Assembly (NCBI GenBank): GCA_015680685.1
Contig: MNCI01011788.1
Location: forward strand, 196,811 to 237,540
Direction: 5' to 3'
DNA from: Gnetum montanum
Lineage: Eukaryota > Streptophyta > Gnetopsida > Gnetales > Gnetaceae
Length of the DNA stretch: 40,730 nucleotides
The translations under genes were made by a program, and so were the position numbers. This document shows, piece after piece, positions 9,641-20,089 of the stretch. The notes under the pieces are model-generated. The model did not search any database and had not been told where the DNA came from. It worked only from the letters and a program-made list of their open reading frames with translations. The stretch's first letter is position 1, and each line of letters begins with the position of its first letter.

Positions 9641-11714
9641 GTAATACCTCAAATCAAGAATAAGATCATTCCATTTTCCAAATCTCCTCCTTCCAACATA
9701 GTTGTGGGGGAGATACCCCTCTCCCATAATACCTATAAGAGGATAAAGAGGTTTTTTCCTTTTTTCTTTTTTTTTTTACATCATGCTTAATATGTTTTTC
9801 ATTTTTTATATTTTACTAATTATTCTATATATTTTTCTTGTATATTTTTTTCAATTTTTACTTTGGTTTTTCTTGTTACATTCATTCGATCTTAATTAAA
9901 ACCTTGATTTTGTTCTATGGCTACTGAAAACTTTGGAAATTGTTGAACATAATTATCAAGGCTATAATTTATTACATAGGCCAACTCTGTCTTTAGATTA
10001 TGCTCTTTACTAATAATCTATCTATTTTTTGGTGGTATTAGGTAGTGAATTCATGACATCCATTCATCCATCTATCTCATATAGAGTTTTGCATCATGGG
10101 AGCATGAACATTTTTTTACATCAACACTAAAAGTAACATGTGATCTTATTGCTCAAAGAACTAGGAAAGGATCAAGTGGGAATGAAATAGGGTATGACCT
10201 CAAAGGGATTTGTTGTGTTATCTTCTTAACTTTCCTCTTAGGCTCTATGGCTCCTCATGGGTAGATCATCACTCCTAGTATCGACCATAAAAGGAAGTAT
10301 GTCTTTATATGATGTGGTTCTTGAAAAAAAAAGGGAATTCAAAGCACATCTTTTTGATGATGTCATGGGAGACAAGCATTGGTTATGGGGCTAGAAAGAC
10401 ATGTTACCCATGCTTGAAGGCATCCCTCTAACTAATACCTGATTTTCTTCCTAACTACTTCCTTCTTCTCTTTCCTTCTTTTCTTGGAGTGATGATTGTT
10501 CTTTGTCGTTGTCATTGGCTCATGATGGTAGAAGAGGAGGAAGACATTAATGCGAGGCTACTATTGTTGGAATGGATTTGGTCTACACTCTAATAGATTG
10601 ATATTAGATCATCTTAATCATGCATTTTACCAATGATCGTATGCGACCATGATGCAAATTTTTCCTCTTTCGCTCTCTTTCTATCATTCTAGTCCTCCAT
10701 TTTCTCTCACCTCACTACCTCATACCATGATCAATTAATAGTTTTGTTTTGTAGTTGTCATAATCCTCAGATAATTCCTTACATGAATACAATGTTTAAC
10801 TTAAAATAACCATTCATCATCTAGAGGGCTCATGGAATCCTTATGATGAGGTTATGTAAGGGCATTTTAGGCCTAAGCTGGCTTTGGGGAGCACATACGT
10901 GCATATCTATTGGTGTTCTTTAGGTTAAACTCCATAATTATGGGTCTTGTTTCAATCTCAATAATTTTAATAGCTTGCATCATCTAGCTTTGCATTAATT
11001 TAGCTTAAGGAGCATCTTTCATTTACTCATCACACATGATCATAATGCTCCAATTCCTAAAACCATAACCTCAATTATGTTATTTCCATGTTTTTCCAAC
11101 TTTTTGGCTTTTATTTGGTTCTTGTTTGAACCCCAAACTTGTTCAAAATTCCTCAATATTTCAAGTTAAAAAATGGCTGAGAATAGATGCATCCTCGTCA
11201 ACACAATCTAGTAGGTTGACACAACCATGTTGACACTGCACAAAAATACTATAAATATGCTAAATACTTGGCTCATTTTGCACATTTTTCTCTAAACACA
11301 CAAGGAGTTTTTATAGTTTTTTAGAGCCCAAAGCCTTCCAAGATCCATAAATTCCCAATCATTTATCCGTTTTCACCCATTTTTCAATCCTTGAGCTTTT
11401 GGAGATACACTTTACATTGCAGGGGAATCTAATGCAAGGTTTTCACAGAAATTTTTTTGGAAATTTTTCTAACATCCCATAGATAATATATTAAAATAAT
11501 ATTAAATTAATGATAATAAGAGTAAATATCAATCAACCTTTGTTAAAACATGAATAAAATAATATCATACACCTATGATCACTAAATAAGACCTTAATAA
11601 TAAAAATTCCAAATTTTGACTAATAAACATAACCTAATCAAACAAATAAAGGTATTCGAATTAAATAAGATTATATCTAAAAGACTAATCCTAGGTTATG
11701 TTTGGGATTGCAGA
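9641..11714 (+). other. Element A noncoding stretch between pol and the extra ORF
   Basis: There is no gene. Landmarks down to about 10920 match the 3' noncoding region of element B (26240-27400): the GGGGGAGAT box just after integrase, GAAAGACATGTTACCCATG near 10395, and GGCTTTGGGGAG near 10880. Right of about 11100 the similarity fades. At 11706-11714 the sequence GGGATTGCAG resembles a splice acceptor directly before the extra ORF. Confidence 0.6.
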
Positions 11715-14305
11715 TGGTACCTAAGTGAGGATCGTAGGTAGGGAGGCCATCACAACCCAGGGAGAAACAACCTCATGATGGCAAGGAATAACAGCAACAA
11801 TCTTAGAAGCAAGTGACCAAGGCAACCCATGCTACTATGCCCCTGTGGAAGAAGTTCGAGCTAGAATCTATTCGCTAGATTCCCATAGTAGTGATAGGAC
11901 AATCCAAACAAGATGATGTTCTAATGCCATGATCTAATCTTGAGGTCATGCTTACAAAGGCCTACCTGGAGAAGGTTTGTAACAAGAAAATTCAAAGTTT
12001 CATCCTTGAGGAACTGAATTTTGAATCTTTCTTAGAGATCACACTAGAAGAGATTAGAACACAATTGCAAAGATCTTCACTATAGCTCATTTGCTCCATG
12101 GAGAATGGTACATGGGGAGAACCTACCTCTTCTGGAATAATCAACAAGGAGATGCGACCATCAAAATTAAAGATATCACCATCTCCTATTTAGTTGAGAT
12201 AATAGTAGAGGTCCTCGAACTACCAAACATCAGGGTGAAGTTAGTAGAGATCTTAACTCATGTGAATCCAAAAATAGAGAAAGAATGGATCCAACATTAC
12301 TATGGAGTGAACTGTAAGGAGTATAGTGCCTTGACCAAGGTGGAGCAAACCTACTTTAAGATCATGACTTATCACCTCATCCAATGATGAGACCTAGTAA
12401 GGTGACTACCTTCTCCACAAGAGCATGCATGGCTCTAAGCTAAAAATTCCAAGTCAACATACCCCAACTCACCTTCCTTAAAATAGAAAAGTGTTTCAAG
12501 GAAAACAAAAAGGGTAGAAAGACATTCCCCTTTCCCTACCTTATTAGAAAACTCTATAAAAGGGGAGGGATAGCTTGTTGCTCTAACAATGAAGTTAGTA
12601 GATTTCTTGCCACATTGTCGTAGGAGATGATGAAGGAAAAAGTACCTACCAAGCTTTAAGAGAAGGAACAAGCAACACCAACACTAGCATTGAAGATGAT
12701 GCTAGAAATGCTTGTAGCTACTGAATGGCTAAGGAAACTTAGAAAACAATACCTATAATAAAAAGCCTTATGAGGTGGTGGAGAATCCTCCATGTATAGA
12801 CTAGCCATGAGTTACTTAAATGAGGTCATAAGGACCATCAGCTGACTGAAAGATGAAATAATCCCATTATTCTCCTCATATAGAAACTAGGCTCCTGTTT
12901 TCTCCAATCCAAATGCTAAAGAAGTCACTATGTCCATCCTAGGACAAGCATTTCCTAAAATCTGTGAATATGCAATAACCTTCTTTGTAATACTAGAAGA
13001 AGGTGAGGGAGCAACAGTTTAGATCATGCCACACAGGGACCATGAGACAATAGTAGAGGTGGTGGCAAACTAAATTGGAAAAGCTTTGAGTACTTTTGTA
13101 GCATTTGTCCCTAATGTGGTTACCATGGTAGATGTACAAGCATCATCAAGAGTTGGAAGTAAAGGGATAAGTGTAGCCCAACATTAGAAAGTGTTGGGGC
13201 AACTAGTGGGAATTGGACAATTGATTTTGAAGATCTTTGATCTTTTGAAAGATATCTTTTCTACCTAGTCACAACTACTATAAACAAGGGGCAAGCTGCT
13301 AATAGTAAATGCACAACTCAAGGAGGCCACCATTAGCAATCAATAGTTGGCTAGTGAGGTTGCAAAACTTAAAGCTCACTTGTTGAATCCTATCATTCTT
13401 AGACTAGAGCTCACAATAGATGAACTGTTCTAACAATTTTAACAAAAATATTAAGAGGTTGAGAATGCAAAGGAGATGGTGATCTTTGATGCCTCGTTAT
13501 TGAAGGCAATGATGAATTCCTCTAGTTGTGACCTTTAACATGTTCGTAAGGAGAATCTTATACTAACCCACAACAATCATTGCTTATGGAATGCTGATTA
13601 GCAAAGGAGCAAATGATCAAGTACATTCACTAGTAGCATGAATAGCTTATCAAGGGAAACTTGGATGTGAGGAGGTTGGCTATAAAGAATAGAAATCTCT
13701 AGATGAAGCTTCATCAAAAGACCACAACTAAGATCACTACCTAGAAAAATATGAATGAGTCAAGAATCACTATAGGCACCAAGTTGGAATGCTCAAAGAA
13801 ACTAATGAAAAGGAAATCAAGCTGGCAAAGGCAAAGGTGAACAAAGTCCTTTAGCAACTCTAGGAAAGAGGTGATGTGCAGCAGCTCATATTTAATGGTC
13901 TCAACACCTACAACAAAGTGGAGATCTACCTAAAGGAGTTGCAAATTAAGAAGATGACCGACGACATGTAAATAGACAACCTCTAATATGCAAACTTGGT
14001 AATGCTAATAGCAGCGACACCAAGATTAGAGTTAGAGAAGTAGGTGGCCAACTTCTACCTTTTCTATGAGGCAAAGTTTAAGCTTCATAAGGAGACTAAA
14101 CAAAAGTTGGAAGTAGGCAACACATAGCTTCAAGTTCTCAAAAGTAAGTTCACTGATCAAAGATTAGCTATTAAGAACTTGACCAAGTGAATAATTGACT
14201 ATCAAGAACTACAAAACTTCATTCATACATTCAACTTTGATCATAAAAAATTCACACCCTAGTTTGTCAACATGAAAGAGATGTTTCCTACATTGTTGTG
14301 CCTAT
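11715..14305 (+). pseudogene. Element A extra ORF between integrase and 3' LTR (unknown function, coiled-coil rich)
   Basis: The reading starts at ATG 11715 (MVPK, stop, GS) directly after a TTGGGATTGCAG that looks like a splice acceptor. A long, mostly readable frame then continues with occasional stops and shifts. The middle (12091-12387) is open for 98 codons and includes GEWYMGRTYLFWNNQQGD and HVNPKIEKEWIQHYY. Later parts are rich in Lys, Glu, Leu and Gln in a coiled-coil-like manner (about 13280-14280). Extra ORFs at this position are known from Athila, Tat and Ogre elements, where they are env-like or of unknown role. I recognise no enzyme motif. A resemblance to plant transposon-associated domains is only general. 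Element B lacks most of this region. Confidence 0.55.
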
Positions 14306-15122
14306 TGATGAACCGTGATATCGCATACGTGATATCGTGCACGCGATATCACATCCACCATGCGATATACACGATATCGCATCCTACCTCATCTTCTATA
14401 AATAAGAGGCAACGCCCTTGGTTCCAAAATAATTAGATTTAGACCCTTAGCCAGACTCTTGCAGTTTTGTCATTCCAGAGTTAGAATTATTTCTGTGTGC
14501 CCACAATAGGAGCCATAGAGTGAACGGATCTTTATTCAAGCAATTTTTACATGAGCACAATTTTGTGTACGACAATAAAGACAAACTTTATGATAGACCT
14601 TGCAGCATATAGATTAAGCTAATTAGTACTTAATGATTGTTTAATGCTTTCCTAGTTAATTAATATCTCTCTCAACCTTCAACCCCCTTAGTTAAATACA
14701 CTCAGTACGACTGCTTCGAGCATGTGTGTAGCGCTTGGTAATCCAATAACGATTAGCATTTGGTAATCCCAGCAGTGTTGCACTAGTTTAGGATGTGTAT
14801 GGCAAGTGGGAATGGATACTAGTGTTAGGAACATTTAGAACTTAGTTAATGAATAGTTAATGTAAGTTAGCCACTTAGTTCTCTCTCCCTCTCCTTTATT
14901 AGCAGAAGACATAAAAAATACAAATGCTATAAAAATCATATACCTCAAGCTTACTTAACCATACAACTGTGAGAATACAAGTAAGTTTGGGAAGACAACG
15001 ATTGATTAACCTTGAGTGTTCCATTAAGGCGCATAAGCACTTGGTCCTTGAAGCTCAACCGGATTGTGAATGAAACGCTCGTATTCATATGGTTGAGTGT
15101 AGGGGTACCTTGCCACTCATCA
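14306..15122 (+). repeat. Solo LTR of the same gypsy family, nested in element A
   Basis: It starts TGATGAACCG and ends CCACTCATCA, the inverted ends shared by all LTRs of this family. It is flanked by CCTAT (14301-14305) and TCTAT (15123-15127), a 5-bp target duplication with one C/T change. No primer-binding site follows and no polypurine tract precedes it, so it is a solo LTR left by LTR-LTR recombination. The U3 part has four GATATC cores at 14317, 14331, 14345 and 14373 plus one near match, then TATAAATA at 14397-14404. It keeps many CpG sites, so it is probably the youngest insertion here. Confidence 0.88.
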
Positions 15123-15547
15123 TCTATGGAACATACCAACACTAGTGCATCTAGGTGAAGCTACCTAGATCATTCACAACCAATGACACAAAAAAGAGAA
15201 GATGAAGGCTTTTCTAGATATCTTTCAACTTTTTGTAATAGAAATAGTAGGGTAGCCCATGCCTCTAGTAAATTAGAAATGCAATGAAGGATCCTATGTG
15301 CCATAGGAGCCTCTACCTCCAAGCATGGTGTGAAAATCTCATCCCATTTCAATCCATCCAACTCACACCTATCATTTTTGTCAAAGTGTCTAAATTATTT
15401 GTACATTGCACTAATTTTGTACCCATGCAAATTATATGTCAAAATGACACTCAAAAATCATTTTGTTTGTTATAGTTAATTAGTTAGTTCCATACTTCCC
15501 CAAATTTTGTAAGAAACTTGGTTCCATTTTGTTCAGGCATGGGGGTA
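15123..15547 (+). other. Continuation of element A from the solo LTR to its polypurine tract
   Basis: This resumes the element A sequence interrupted by the solo LTR. Only short, broken frames are seen. The last 60 nt (TTTTGTAAGAAACTTGG near 15508, then CATGGGGGTA at 15538-15547) match the sequence just before the 3' LTR of element B. That identifies the end of the internal region and the plus-strand priming site. Confidence 0.6.
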
Positions 15548-16421
15548 TGATGAAATCTCAATAAGTCGGCTACATTGACGAATGCTAGTTAATGCAGCCT
15601 CATTGATGCATCCTTAGATGCACTGGTGCATATGTGTCAACATTGATCCTCTCAAAGCCTATATGAATGCACACACCAACCTCATTTATGGTATCCTTGA
15701 TCATTCTCTTAGCAAAGCTCTTGCATTTTTCTTCTATAGGACTTAGTGAAATTTCCTTTTAAGCACCCACAATGTGGATTGAATTAATTATATGAAGTTT
15801 TATTTGAGTGAAATATGCACTTGGACATTGTTACATGATAGAAATAAAATTGATATTTCTTCTCTTTATTGCAACACTTGGATTAGCATTCAATTTACTT
15901 TTAAGCATTTTACCTTACATGCAATTTGCTTTCCTATACTTGAGCATTTAATATTTTATTCCATAGTAACATAAGTATAACCACTTCGAGCATAATATAT
16001 TAATGCTTGGTAGTCCTTGTAATGAATACTTGGTACTCCCAGTAGTAAACTCTTGGTAACCCAATGGCATTAGTATAAGTTCAAGATGTGTATGGAAAGT
16101 ATGAATGGATACTTTACATTTAGGATAGTTTAGTTATTAATTATTCAATGTTTAATATTCCAATTACTTCTTATGTTAATGCTTTTAAAGATAAAAATTA
16201 ATAAAAAATTATAAATACAAATATCTTACACCTTAATCACACTTAGCCATATGGATGAAATTAACACAAATGATGATTGAGAAGACAAAGACTAGTAACC
16301 TCATGTTCAACTATTTAGGACATAATCCACTTGGTAGAAGGGGTCCACAAAATTTGACTAGATCACATGTACATGCTTGTGATTCATATGATTAGGCATA
16401 GGAAATACCAATTGCTCATCA
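15548..16421 (+). repeat. 3' LTR of element A
   Basis: It begins TGATGA right after the polypurine-like CATGGGGGTA and ends GCTCATCA. The right part (about 15965-16421) aligns by eye with the other LTRs (CACTTCGAGCAT, CTTGGTAACCCA, GAGAAGACAA, ATGCTTGTGATTCATATG). The left part is strongly diverged and the GATATC array is hardly recognisable. It is followed by ATATTCAAAC, which is sequence of element C. Confidence 0.75.
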
Positions 16422-16600
16422 ATATTCAAACTTTTCAAGCACATATACCACTACCATTAAATCCTTTCTATGGTGGTATAATTAAGTCATATTCTTGTTA
16501 TACTTCAACTTATGCAATGAATGCATCATGGATGTTTTTGATCATCCAACTATGTAAGTATAATACCAATGTAGGTTACATGTGTATGTCATAATGTGAA
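16422..16600 (-). pseudogene. Element C RNase H start, cut by element A
   Basis: Near the junction the minus strand reads DLMVVVYVLEKFEY (about 16468-16425), equivalent to the ELMAIVYALEKFRHY block of element A. The reading stops at the LTR end of A at 16421. Confidence 0.65.
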
Positions 16601-17420
16601 AATGCTTTAACTAATTTGGTGCCTTAAGAATAGAGATTTTCACCCATTTTTGCTTAAGAAGTTCAAAAGCTTTTTCACATTCCTCTATCCAAATAAATGA
16701 AACATATTTCTTGGTTAACTCTATTCATGTTTTTACTATCTTAGAAAATTTCTTAATACATGTTTTGGAGCACCGAGTGTGACCAATATATGATCTAATA
16801 TCCTTGACTATTTGTGATCACTAGGTAATTCCTTGTATGATCTTTATTTTGTCAATGTTAATTTTGATTTCTATTTTTTTTTAATTTTTTTTAAAATACA
16901 TTATTAGACCATGAGATGGCTCTTTTGCTAGTTGAGCTTAATATTGGTTTTAATACATTGTTTAAGCACTTGCTTAAGTGGATCCAATGCTTGTTTGAAA
17001 TTAGAACCATATTTGGAAAAATCATCCATAAACACTTCTACACCCTTGCCTATTTGTTTTTGGAATATATTGAAAACTATTCTTTGGAATATTGTAGGAG
17101 CATTACAAAGACCAAATGACATTTGTCTAGATGTAAATGTCCTTTACAAGCTTGTGAAAGTGGTATTTTCCTAAACTTTGAGAGCAATCCTAATCTAATT
17201 GTATCCACTATATTCATTTAGAAAACTACAATATTAGTGTGTTGATTGTATCTAAAACTTAATCAATAAAAAACAAAGGGAAATAGTCTCTAAATATAGC
17301 CATGTTTAACTACCTAAAGTTTATAGAAACCTTCCACTTACCATCCTTCTTTGGAGGAATTACAAGTGGGTTGGTCCATTTGCTATTTGCAATAAGATAG
17401 ATGAATCCTACCTTTAAGAA
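16600..17420 (-). pseudogene. Element C reverse transcriptase and connection, degenerate
   Basis: Blocks in order on the minus strand: NPLVIPPKKDGKWKVSINFR (about 17375-17310), FLNEYSGYN (about 17225; the catalytic Asp of the family FLD-x-YSGY reads Asn), then SFGLCNAPTIFQRIVFNIFQ, VEVFMDDFSKYG (catalytic MDD, about 17035) and QVLKQCIKTNIKLN. After a decayed stretch there is KYVSFIWIEECEKAFELLKQ (about 16725-16665). The open stretch 16928-17122 is the best-preserved part. The first catalytic change and several stops show it is inactive. Confidence 0.88.
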
Positions 17421-18039
17421 CTTATCAAGATATTGCTTAAATTCTCTTATTATAAGATTCAATCTCTTTTATGATTGGCATTATGATTTTATAGATGGAT
17501 CTATGTAAATGTGATGTTGACATATGCATGTGTCTATTCTTGTAATTTCATCATAAGATCATGCAGACACTATAGGTCATTTTGTTAATCACCTTAAGAA
17601 ATTTCATCTTTTATTCTTTTCTCAAGTTGACGTTAACAATGACTGGTTTACCATCATTTAGAAATACATTTTTAAGTGAATATGGTAATATCTTTAGTTC
17701 TATAAGCTCTAGTTCAATCTTGCTTGGGATCTCTAGCTTTTTCCAATCCATATCTTTTCCTTATTGATGTCTTGCTTGGGAAAATTACCTCTTTACTCAT
17801 TCCATTTTATCCATTTCATCTATATAGGCACTTATGAGCTATTCAATAAGTACCATGCATATTTTTGGTTTGTACTCTTATTTAGTTGTTAGTCACTAGG
17901 TATCTTCTTACTTGGTGATTATTCTGTAAAATCATTTTTATACACACATGTCATCTATGCATGATTTTCATGTTAGAATATTTCTCTACTTAATTATCCA
18001 AACCTTCTACATGCAATTACATTTTGTATCGTTGTATGT

Positions 18040-18420
18040 GATGTATAGACCTCTTTGTTTTTGAATAGATCCTCTTTCATCCTTAGAAATTTCTAAGGAT
18101 AGATCTCTAATTTCAAACTTATTATTGATGATGCTAGACCATGCTCTTCTTGAAATGATTGATAATTTTCCTTTTTTTTTGGACCCACATGGATAATTAG
18201 GAAATTAGCTAGGTATGATCAATCACTGATGGTGGTTACTACATCTTCTACCTACCCAAGTGGAACTACAATAGACTAATTTGCAAGCTCAAATCAAATA
18301 TTACATTTCTTTAATGGTGGTGATTTCAAAATTTATACATCTCTTGAGAGATGAGATTGACTCTAGAACTTAAGTCTAGAAGTGCTTTGCATGATGCATT
18401 TTCAACTATTTATAGGTATA
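18040..18420 (-). pseudogene. Element C protease region, degenerate
   Basis: The minus-strand reading CKALLDLSSRVNLIS (about 18400-18340) corresponds to the aspartic protease active site block, whose usual form is LLDxGAxxN. About 90 codons later RAWSSIINNKFEIRDLSLEI (about 18120-18060) matches the equivalent position in element B (RAWLCTIDAKISIRDLSLEI). The frame is broken between the two blocks. Confidence 0.7.
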
Positions 18421-19050
18421 TTAGTGGACTTATTAGATTAGTTCTTTTCCTAGGAAACATTCTTCCTTTTATCCAATTATTTATTATTTGAGTTAACATG
18501 ATATTTTGAATATTTCTACACTAATTTGAAAGAAGCATGGGTTCTTTTGAATATCTTGGGGTTGTAGAAATTGAGGCTAGAGTTATAGTAAGAGTTTCTT
18601 TTCTTGAGTTGGATGGGTTGTAAGTTGTACCAATTCTTTATGGACTTGTCCTAAAGAAAGGATGTTTTCTTGGTTTGTACTCATAATTGCTAGTGGTATC
18701 ACCTATTTACATATTTATAGCTTACATTGTATTTTCCTGTTGAGGTTGGATTGGTAGCTCTCCTTACATTAGTGGTGGTAGAACTAGAGGTAATGGAGTG
18801 TGAGACTGTTAAGAATGTGATTATTGTGATATGTAAGATTATGATTGTGGATGTGAAGTTGTTGGCCTCTGGTACTTTGGTGAGTAGTAGTGATAAGATG
18901 CATGAGAAACAATACTTCTTCATGAAATAAATTGTTGAACATGATATCCAAATGTGTCCCTTTATCTATACAAATATTGTTACCTTAATGATGACATTTC
19001 CCATGATCATGGGTCTTACCACTCCTAAAGATATTACACATAAGGCTAAG

Positions 19051-19897
19051 TGATGAATCATGTTTTGATGTGCTCTGATATCAGATATGTGATATTGAAG
19101 CCTCGATATTGGATACCTGATATTAGACCCTAAGATGCAATGTCAAATATCTGATATCACAAGGTATATGTTGGCCTATAAATATAGCGCTTGGGCACAC
19201 AGTTTGGATATCAATTTTTGCATAGAGTAACGAAGTTCTTGCACTTTAGCTATTCCAAAGTTAGAATATTTTTGAGTGCTTGCAGTAGGAGTTTGAGTGT
19301 GTACAGACATTTATTTGAGCATTGATGTACCTGAGCATAGTAGTGTGATGGAAATAAAGATGAATCCTTTTGATAATCCTTGTAACACTAAGAATATATT
19401 AATGTTTTCTTTAATGCATTTAATATTCATGCACTTTACTTTAATGCACTTTAATTAAGTAATTAATTTTAGTTGTTAATGAACACAAGCATGACCACTT
19501 TGAGCATATGTGTAGCACTTGGTAACCTAGAAACACTTAATGTTTGGTAACCCAGTAGTGCTACATGCATTTAGGATGTGTTTGGAGTGTGGAAACAAGT
19601 ACTTGTGTTAGGCTAGCTAGGTAGCAGATAAATTAGACATTGAATTACTCTACCTTCTATTCTTGCTCTAGGTGATTAAATTTATAAAACATAAAATGAT
19701 AAAAATCATATACCTTAGTTGCACTTAACCATAAACTTGTACCTCATGAGTGGAACTGAGAAGACAACAATCGTTCTAATTGGATTTCACTTAGAACTAG
19801 TGTACTTGGGAACTTAAAGTCTGCAAAGTTTGACCAGATTGCATGTGAATGCTTGTGATTCATATGGTTGGGCATAAGGATACCTCGTTGCTCATCA
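19051..19897 (+). repeat. 5' LTR of element B
   Basis: It begins TGATGAATCATG and ends TTGCTCATCA. U3 carries GATATC at 19077 and 19153 and several one-base variants (GATATG, GATATT), then TATAAATA at 19177-19184. A further GATATC lies just downstream at 19206. The primer-binding site follows directly. Confidence 0.93.
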
Positions 19898-19917
19898 TTA
19901 GCATCATTGTTAGGGAC
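19898..19917 (+). other. Primer-binding site of element B (tRNA-Asp type, decayed)
   Basis: TTAGCATCATTGTTAGGGAC follows the LTR directly. The PBS common in Athila/Tat elements is TGGCGCCGTTGCCGGGGA, complementary to the 3' end of plant tRNA-Asp. Aligned without gaps, every difference is a G-to-A or C-to-T transition, most in former CpG or CHG sites. The assignment is by motif knowledge, not by a search. Confidence 0.7.
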
Positions 19918-20089
19918 CTTTTAGTTGTTATGTGTGCTATCTAGGACTTAGTGAAAATTATTTAAAATCATTGGAACAAACCCTAGAGTCATATCACACT
20001 TTAAAATAATGATGACAATATTTAAAAGCACATTGCATTTTTATTCTCTAACGTAAAATTTGTTCTTCTTATAGGAGCGATTCTCTGTC

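Larger units (their letters stand above)
7450..16421 (+). mobile_element. Gypsy element A (Ogre/Tat/Athila-type), 5' half missing
   Basis: In order: reverse transcriptase from its palm motif, RNase H, integrase, a 3' noncoding stretch, an additional ORF, a polypurine-like CATGGGGGTA and a 3' LTR (15548-16421). The 5' LTR, gag, protease and first half of RT are absent. A solo LTR (14306-15122) is nested inside. The right end lies in the RNase H region of minus-strand element C, which is readable up to the junction, so A probably inserted into C. The pol and the 3' noncoding region match element B. That the pol and the 3' LTR belong to one insertion is inferred from order and strand. Confidence 0.7.
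16422..19050 (-). mobile_element. Gypsy element C, pol and gag-tail segment (minus strand)
   Basis: Minus-strand remains of a third gypsy copy. From right to left: gag tail (19050-about 18450), protease, reverse transcriptase and the start of RNase H, which is readable up to position about 16427. Element B interrupts C at 19051, and the gag resumes right of 28919. At the left, the 3' LTR end of element A interrupts it. Integrase and 3' LTR of C are not found in the window. Confidence 0.8.

Noticed and set aside
15123-15145. Primer-binding site after the LTR at 14306-15122
   Set aside because: TCTATGGAACATACC does not resemble the tRNA-Asp type PBS found after the other 5' LTRs, and its first five bases are explained as target duplication.
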